Assembly: GCF_017347605.1 (NCBI RefSeq)
Contig: NZ_AP024484.1
Span: forward strand, 2,680,501 to 2,744,500
Origin: Prevotella herbatica
GTDB taxonomy: Bacteria; Bacteroidota; Bacteroidia; Bacteroidales; Bacteroidaceae
DNA: 64,000 nt
Direction: 5' to 3'
Shown here: one piece after another, positions 59,057 through 64,000 of the stretch
Layout of the letters: every line of letters starts with the position of its first letter
Numbering within the stretch: position 1 is the first letter of the stretch
Translations under genes and position numbers: made by a program
Notes under the pieces: model-generated
Databases searched by the model: none
What the model was told of the DNA's origin: nothing
The model's input: only the letters and a program-made list of their open reading frames with translations

Positions 59057-60922
59057 TTAGAACGGACATTCAGGCAGAGTAACTGGGTTGAAGTCAATCT
59101 CCTGCGACATGGCTTCATGCTTCGTCCAGTCAGCCGTATCCTCACTGATGGGACTATACGTCTTATCGAAGTTCTGATTGCAGCCAGCATACCGCATGGT
59201 GTCCGTGGAGTACTTCAGCGCAACGGTACCCGTCTTTCCTATCTCATTCCAACGGCATTTGATACAGTTCCAGTACGTTACTTCCTTCAGCGGGTCCTCG
59301 TCCTTCTTGCGGTCAAGCCAGAACACATAATCACTCTTGTTTCCGAAGTCACTACTACCGAAGATGTCGTTGATGGTGAGCTTCGTCTTGTCGTCAAACT
59401 TGCGGGGATGGTGCATCATGAACACGGGCACTTTATATTGATGAGCGAACTGTACAATCTTCATCAGCAGCATCGTGTACTTCATCGTGTCCGTGATGCC
59501 AGTCTGCTCAGGTAGCTGAATCCAGTTAAAAGGGTCTATTATCAGCATGTCGCACAGTCCCTGGTAATACTCCTGCTGCGCTATATGCAGGATGCCGTCG
59601 ATGTCGTTAGTCACGTTGGCATCAATCTCACGTATATACTCCCTACAGATGTCCTTTGCCCGCTGATAGGCAGGCTCAATCAACTTGCCCTTGCTGAACT
59701 CCCTGCCCGTCATCACGTTGATCATCTCAGAATAGTGACGAGCCGTAGGATATTTCTCAGGACTGTAAACGAGGATGTGCGTGCCGTAAAGATGCACCAT
59801 ACTCATCATGATGAAGTTCATCATCGTTGACTTTCCGCTGCCCGGAGCGGCAAAACCAAGATAAATCAGTCCGTCCTCAATCCTGAAGATGTTGTTCAGC
59901 TTCGCCACGTGCAGGTCCTTCGCCTTTGGAAGTCCGTTCTCGTAAAGGTCATCAAGCTGCGATTCCACCGTGTCGAGTTCCACGAGTCCCGCAATGTTCA
60001 TCTTCTTTGCGTGCTCAATGCACCATACCACGGCATCCCTGCCTTTCTCCATGAGCATCTGGTTGGCATCCTTGGCACAGTGCATGTTGTCCTCGCCCTC
60101 GTCATCCTTCCATCTGTAAGTCCAGTCAACACTCTTCATCCGTGACTCCCCGAAGTAAGAAGCCACCTTGTTGCGTGCCTCAATACCAGGTTCATCCGTA
60201 TCTCCTGCATAGATGATCGTTGCACCGCTGAAATAGTCCTTGTACTTGTCGAAACATCGCAGGTCGCTCTGTGCACCGTTGGGCAGACTCACCACCGCCT
60301 CATAGCCACATTCGGTGCAGGCTGCCGTGTCCATCATGCCCTCTGTGATGAGTATCTGCGAGGCACCTATGGCACTGTTTACGTTGTAGGGAATCTTCTC
60401 GCAGCCCTGTTCAAAGAAAAACTTCTTTTCGGTCTTTGAAGCCAGTTTAAACTGCACGTCAACGGTGTTGCTGCCGTCGATGAAGGGGAATCCGATATAT
60501 TCCTCCTTTGTCGCTCCGTGCTCAATCACCCTTGTTTTGATGCCGAGTTTATGTGCCGTCTCCGTGCTGATGCATCTGTATTTGAGATACTCCATCGTCT
60601 TTGTACCGAAGTTGGGCATGAAATAATCAGCCGTTGGCAGGTTGTATTTCTTTTTGGCATACCGCTTTTCCTGTCCCTCCTTCCATGTCTTGAAATGGCT
60701 TTCAAGCAGAAACACCGTTCCGCATCTGAAGCAGTGTCCCCAACCAGTGTCAAGGTCAATACTCACGCAGTCGGAATTGGGCTTGTTGCCCTCGTGGCTG
60801 CTGCATTCTGGGCACTTGCATCTGATCTTTCCACTCGTCTTTGCGCTTGTTGAGCGTGATATCTGTAAATCCTCCTTTGCTACAACTTTGTGACCGTAGC
60901 CGTCATCATAAGTCTGTGCCAT
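59057..60922 (-). CDS. Phage-type primase-helicase (Toprim plus DnaB-like)
   Basis: 621 residues like T7 gp4/Twinkle. Zinc module with Cys at 35, 37, 40, 64 and 67; Toprim with E194 (ILITEGMMD) and D241-x-D243 (YAGDTDEPG); DnaB-type ATPase with Walker A APGSGKST at 359-366 and Walker B DMLIIDPFNW, then a His in MMHHPRK. It would prime and unwind the element's DNA. Adjacent, 1 base from the upstream DnaD-like gene. Confidence 0.87.
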   Translation of the reverse strand: MAQTYDDGYGHKVVAKEDLQISRSTSAKTSGKIRCKCPECSSHEGNKPNSDCVSIDLDTGWGHCFRCGTVFLLESHFKTWKEGQEKRYAKKKYNLPTADYFMPNFGTKTMEYLKYRCISTETAHKLGIKTRVIEHGATKEEYIGFPFIDGSNTVDVQFKLASKTEKKFFFEQGCEKIPYNVNSAIGASQILITEGMMDTAACTECGYEAVVSLPNGAQSDLRCFDKYKDYFSGATIIYAGDTDEPGIEARNKVASYFGESRMKSVDWTYRWKDDEGEDNMHCAKDANQMLMEKGRDAVVWCIEHAKKMNIAGLVELDTVESQLDDLYENGLPKAKDLHVAKLNNIFRIEDGLIYLGFAAPGSGKSTMMNFIMMSMVHLYGTHILVYSPEKYPTARHYSEMINVMTGREFSKGKLIEPAYQRAKDICREYIREIDANVTNDIDGILHIAQQEYYQGLCDMLIIDPFNWIQLPEQTGITDTMKYTMLLMKIVQFAHQYKVPVFMMHHPRKFDDKTKLTINDIFGSSDFGNKSDYVFWLDRKKDEDPLKEVTYWNCIKCRWNEIGKTGTVALKYSTDTMRYAGCNQNFDKTYSPISEDTADWTKHEAMSQEIDFNPVTLPECPF

Positions 60923-60923
60923 G

Positions 60924-62075
60924 TCATTTCATGTTATGAATTCGGCGGTACTCGTCGTAATACTTAGACCGTGCATCCATTTCGGGGTCCATTTTGAAAT
61001 CACCAACTGGAATGAATTCAAGTTTTATCCAGCTCCATATCGTGTTTGGATCAATCTGCCGTGGAGCATCAGGCGGTATAATCTGGTGGTGTGAATCATA
61101 TCGTCTGCCATTTTCCTTGTAGTCGTAATAATCGTCCTCGCAGCATTCCATGGCGGTCTTCCTCACCATTTCGTCGTATTTGTATTGCTTGTAGTATTCA
61201 TCAAACGACTCCCTTGTCTTGCGTCCCTGTTGCAGCAGATTACAGAAATACCATCTTGCGTTTTCGTCCGTGTCAAAGGTCTTTCCCTTTGCCTTACACT
61301 GCATGCCGAACCATTCCATACAGGCATCAGCAACAGTCTTGTCGGTAAGGTCAAGAGCCGTGACTCCCGAAATAGACTTCACCCAGTCGGCGTCAGCAAA
61401 TGATTTTTTGATAGAATCAGAAGAAGAACCAACGTTTGCGTTTACGTCATCGCTTTTAATATTCGTAGTCGTAGACGAAGAATATCTTTTATCTTTATCT
61501 ATATCTATATCTATATCTATATCTTCGCGCGGTTGCGCATGCGTGTACGTATTATGCTTATTGCCGTTTCGTTGATTTCGAATTGATTCATGATTCAATC
61601 TAGATTCATTTTGAATTGATTTATGATTCAATTTAGATTCATTTTCAATTGAATTTGAATTCAATTCATTCGCATCTTTTTTTGAAGTTTTGCGCTTTGA
61701 ATTTGAACGATATTTGGGTTCAGGTTCATCTTCTGAAGAAGAAGAATTCACGGTGAAATCAATATTCAGTGTTTGACAGAGTTCCTGACTATAAAATACT
61801 TTATCCTCAACAACAAACAAGCCGTAGTTGTTGATGATATTGCGGATGTAACTTGAAGACTTGTGAGCTTCAGCAGACAAAGAGCGCAAGGTGCTTTTAT
61901 TGTAAAGTCCCACACAGTTGTTGCACTTAGTGAGATAAATCAATATCATCATGTAAGTGCCGAAGCCAGTACTGCCTTCTTCATTGAGTAAATCTGCCAT
62001 TTCGGGCATTGAGGTGATGTTACGGCGCACTTTAAGGAAAGGCGAATTCTTAGTTTGTTTTGATGTATAACTCAT
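60924..62075 (-). CDS. DnaD-like/DUF4373-type replication initiator candidate
   Basis: 383 residues. The N-terminal winged-helix part resembles the Lin1244/Lin1753-type (DUF4373) domain: MILIYLTKCNNCVGLYNKSTL, SSYIRNIINNYGLF. A low-complexity linker (about residues 115-205) has near-repeats of NESKLNHKSIQNESRLNHES and an (Ile-Asp)5 run encoded by a 6-base repeat. The C-terminal domain may bind DNA or helicase. Phage-like gene order supports an initiator role. Confidence 0.7.
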   Translation of the reverse strand: MSYTSKQTKNSPFLKVRRNITSMPEMADLLNEEGSTGFGTYMMILIYLTKCNNCVGLYNKSTLRSLSAEAHKSSSYIRNIINNYGLFVVEDKVFYSQELCQTLNIDFTVNSSSSEDEPEPKYRSNSKRKTSKKDANELNSNSIENESKLNHKSIQNESRLNHESIRNQRNGNKHNTYTHAQPREDIDIDIDIDKDKRYSSSTTTNIKSDDVNANVGSSSDSIKKSFADADWVKSISGVTALDLTDKTVADACMEWFGMQCKAKGKTFDTDENARWYFCNLLQQGRKTRESFDEYYKQYKYDEMVRKTAMECCEDDYYDYKENGRRYDSHHQIIPPDAPRQIDPNTIWSWIKLEFIPVGDFKMDPEMDARSKYYDEYRRIHNMK

Positions 62076-62083
62076 GATTCTTA

Positions 62084-62536
62084 TTAATGTTTAGCTGGAT
62101 AATTTTCTATTCTCATTTTACGATTCTTTCCGTTACGTTTAAGTGAAACGTGAATCCAGAAAGAACCACCTCTTCGGTATTCGAAAAGCAGTTGATCATA
62201 CTGGCAATGATTCGTAATAAAGTCAAAATATTTTCTGGCTATATATACGTTGTAGCAATGTATATCAGCAGCTTCACCAAAAAGGTGTTGAGAGTTTCCA
62301 ACTCCATTAACTCGCAGGTTAAGTACAGGGCAGCGGAAACCGCTGTTAATTTTGATTACGCCAAAATTACGGCGTAAAGGTTCTAGGATTTTTTCACACA
62401 GATATTTTAAGTTTTCAATCTGTGTTGCGTCGGGGGTATTGTCGATGTTGTGGTTTTCAGCAGTCTCGGAACGCATCATTTCATAAAGAGTAAAATGCTC
62501 AGTAAGTCTTTTCTCTTTTGCTTGTTCAAGTGTCAT
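62084..62536 (-). CDS. M15-family peptidase (D-Ala-D-Ala carboxypeptidase type, phage endolysin-like)
   Basis: 150 residues. Peptidase_M15_3 motifs: INSGFRCPVLN, HLFGEAADIH (zinc His/Asp) and SFWIHVSLKR (zinc His). No signal peptide, so release would need another protein. Often found as lysis enzyme or beside VirE/HU cassettes. It starts the minus-strand module. Confidence 0.88.
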   Translation of the reverse strand: MTLEQAKEKRLTEHFTLYEMMRSETAENHNIDNTPDATQIENLKYLCEKILEPLRRNFGVIKINSGFRCPVLNLRVNGVGNSQHLFGEAADIHCYNVYIARKYFDFITNHCQYDQLLFEYRRGGSFWIHVSLKRNGKNRKMRIENYPAKH

Positions 62537-62668
62537 AATCTTGTTAAAAAAAAGGACAAAGCTACCGCTAAGAGTGATTGTTCGTCATCCTTTAAATAGT
62601 GGTTAAAACTTAGTCGTTAGTTATACTAATATTTACATACCATATAATAATAAAATAGGAATTTCTTT

Positions 62669-62700
62669 ATTTGCCCCTACCTTTTGCAGTAGGGGCAAAT
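62669..62700. repeat. Hairpin with perfect 12-bp arms
   Basis: ATTTGCCCCTAC and GTAGGGGCAAAT around 8 bases, between the RteC-like frame and the peptidase gene; a terminator or mRNA end for either side. Confidence 0.65.
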
Positions 62701-62839
62701 GTAATTTAATGTGAGTTGTCGTTTCAGTCATACTAAACATATTTGATTGATTATTTCATATACAAATTTACGAAATATACAAGCGATATAATGCGAAATG
62801 TTGAAAACTTGAAAAATACTATAGCGTTTTTAGCTCGAT

Positions 62840-63100
62840 TTAACAATCAAATGTTTTTTTGTATGATTTATACAACCAACTGCTTGCTTCTTTCTTCTTT
62901 CTTCTCCTCATCTGCGAGATGCGTAAACAAGGATTAGTCGGACTTTCTAGCCCAAACATATCAAAGACCAATTTGCATATCTTTATAAAACTTTGAGACT
63001 TCCCATCAAAGTCTTCAATACATTTACTAGAATAAAGAGCATAGCACATTTCAATCAGTTCTGACTTTGTACCGCTCCAATATATTTTTTGGTTATTCAT
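62840..63100 (-). CDS. RteC-like C-terminal domain, short
   Basis: 86 residues, MNNQKIYWSGTKSELIEMCY..., matching the C-terminal end of RteC (conjugative-transposon regulator) with IYWSGTKSELIE and RRRKKKEASSWLYKSYKK. The usual 200-residue N-terminal part is missing, so it is either a fragment or a short regulator. It lies in the accessory region near no transfer genes. Confidence 0.6.
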   Translation of the reverse strand: MNNQKIYWSGTKSELIEMCYALYSSKCIEDFDGKSQSFIKICKLVFDMFGLESPTNPCLRISQMRRRKKKEASSWLYKSYKKTFDC

Positions 63101-63592
63101 CTTATGAATATTTTTTTGTTGTTAATAATATTGTTTGTTTACCAAAGCAAAACTGGCATCAGGCTTGTGTTCATGTTAAGGGACATGAATATAGTAATTC
63201 ATGGACTCACCCCGTCTAATCACATAGTGTTCTGACACGGCATTTATTTTTGGTATGAGATCGTACACATTGCCACATCAAACTTATTGAGTCGTTCATA
63301 CATGAGGCAGGCATACTGGTTCCCATACAGAATATTCTTCTGTATCACAAAGGTATAAAAATATATTTTAACAACAAAATATTAAACAATGTATATACAA
63401 TAAAAATCGATATTTTCGTGCATTATAATCAGGTACAAATACATTATAAATGGGAAATATAGGAATAATGTCACACTTTAATCAACTTTATTATTTTCGT
63501 TTGTTCATTAGCGAAAATATAATACATACCATATAGTTACTATATGGTATATTTTTCTCGTTTGCTTGCTTTTTCATTATTCTAAACTGTAA
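63101..63592. other. Gene-poor gap with a promoter and palindrome
   Basis: On the minus strand TACCTTTG (63348-63355) precedes a 34-residue frame (63244-63348, GTG start overlapping the -7, so doubtful). A perfect hairpin TACCATATAG/CTATATGGTA with a T-rich tail lies at 63527-63549. Nothing else is supported. Confidence 0.4.
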
Positions 63593-63935
63593 TATAATCT
63601 GCGAGAGACATTGGGGTTTCTGCTTTGGCTATAGATTGAGTACGCTTGCATGATTATTCTCTCGCAGATTACGCAGATTCTCGCAGATAAACAGCAAACA
63701 GCATGAGCAACATTGTCTCCACAATGTGGTAATTGTCTTTGTCAGCGTTCTCTGCGGCATCTGCTTTAGCAGATCCATTTCCCCTAACTGTCTTTTGTCT
63801 GCGTAATCTGCGCTATCTGCGAGAGAATAAGCCGTTCACATATACAAAGAACGAGCAATAAAACAAAAAGAAAAAATAAAGAATCTGCGGAAAATCACTA
63901 CGAAAAAGAAACTCTGCGGGAATCAAAAAGAGCCC
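63593..63935. repeat. Dispersed CGCAGATT repeat, copy 8 (longest)
   Basis: About 340 bp. It contains TTGCATGATTATTCTCTCGC like copy 1, GGCATCTGCTTTAGCAGATC like copies 4-5, and ends with inverted GAATAAGCCGTTCAC and the AAGAACGAGCAATAAAAC segment that starts copy 5. Confidence 0.8.
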
Positions 63936-63960
63936 CCACACTCGCGTGTGAAGGCTCTCC
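63931..63960. terminator. Hairpin near the window edge
   Basis: AGAGCC...CACACTCGCGTGTG...GGCTCT with a short inner stem; possible terminator of a gene outside the window. Confidence 0.45.
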
Positions 63961-64000
63961 AATACATCCCCACTGGGATATACTCTTCTTAGACTAAATA

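Noticed and set aside
53447-64000. Complete prophage or conjugative transposon
   Set aside because: Replication-type genes and an M15 peptidase are present, but no integrase, terminase, capsid, tail or transfer genes are visible in the window.

Overview
The window is bacterial DNA from a Bacteroidales organism, most like Prevotella or a close relative. The clues are many promoters of the Bacteroidales type (a TAnnTTTG -7 element, often with TTTG or TTG 19-21 bases upstream), lipoprotein signals ending in a Cys after a hydrophobic stretch, and typical families: a PorT-like barrel, an AmgK-RapZ fusion, VirE/BT4734-like protein, 'smalltalk' peptide, RteC-like domain and a Bacteroidetes type II-C CRISPR-Cas9 locus. 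No rRNA is present; the only tRNA is tRNA-Phe(GAA).

Layout. 1-4.5 kb: heavy-metal RND efflux operon (inner-membrane pump cut by the window edge, outer-membrane channel, adaptor). 4.6-12.2 kb: mostly housekeeping envelope genes (EamA half-transporter, two PAP2 phosphatases, an LtaS-like phosphotransferase, TrmO, DacB, a GH28 pectinase), closed by tRNA-Phe. 12.4-19.2 kb: accessory island with a decayed copy of a VirE/HU cassette (12.7-13.9 kb), an RloA-RloB (AbiL-like) defence pair, small membrane-protein candidates and a tandemly duplicated pair of small lipoproteins. 19.2-43.8 kb: core genome. It holds a sppA-lpxK-pnp-thiL operon, a double esterase, a ThrE-like exporter, groES-groEL, peptidoglycan-recycling genes (AmgK-RapZ fusion and MurU-like), guaA, mscL, gapA, miaA, a lipid kinase, a Crp/Fnr regulator and a three-gene glycogen operon (debranching enzyme, GT4 synthase, GH57).

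43.9-64 kb: second accessory region. A truncated HigB plus intact HigA and a Panacea-domain fragment precede a complete type II-C CRISPR system: tracrRNA (minus strand), cas9, cas1, cas2 and an array of 20 identical 47-bp repeats plus one truncated repeat. Beyond the array lie an HU protein with smalltalk peptide, a RelE/HigB-type toxin-antitoxin pair, a DUF2335 pair, and a phage-like minus-strand replication module: M15 peptidase, DnaD-like initiator, Toprim primase-helicase, zinc-ribbon ORF and VirE-like SF3 ATPase. An RteC-like fragment closes it. A family of interspersed repeats built from CGCAGATT-type words occurs at eight intergenic places, only in the two accessory regions.

The most interesting reading is the CRISPR locus. 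Read on the minus strand, every repeat holds a complete Bacteroidales promoter (TTG-N19-TATCTTTG), so each spacer could be transcribed from its own promoter as in Neisseria type II-C. The tracrRNA anti-repeat is preceded by a matching promoter, and the truncated end repeat keeps just the promoter-proximal half. The matching relics at 12.7-13.9 kb and the inverted repeats around the VirE gene suggest that the VirE/HU cassette is a mobile or duplicating unit.
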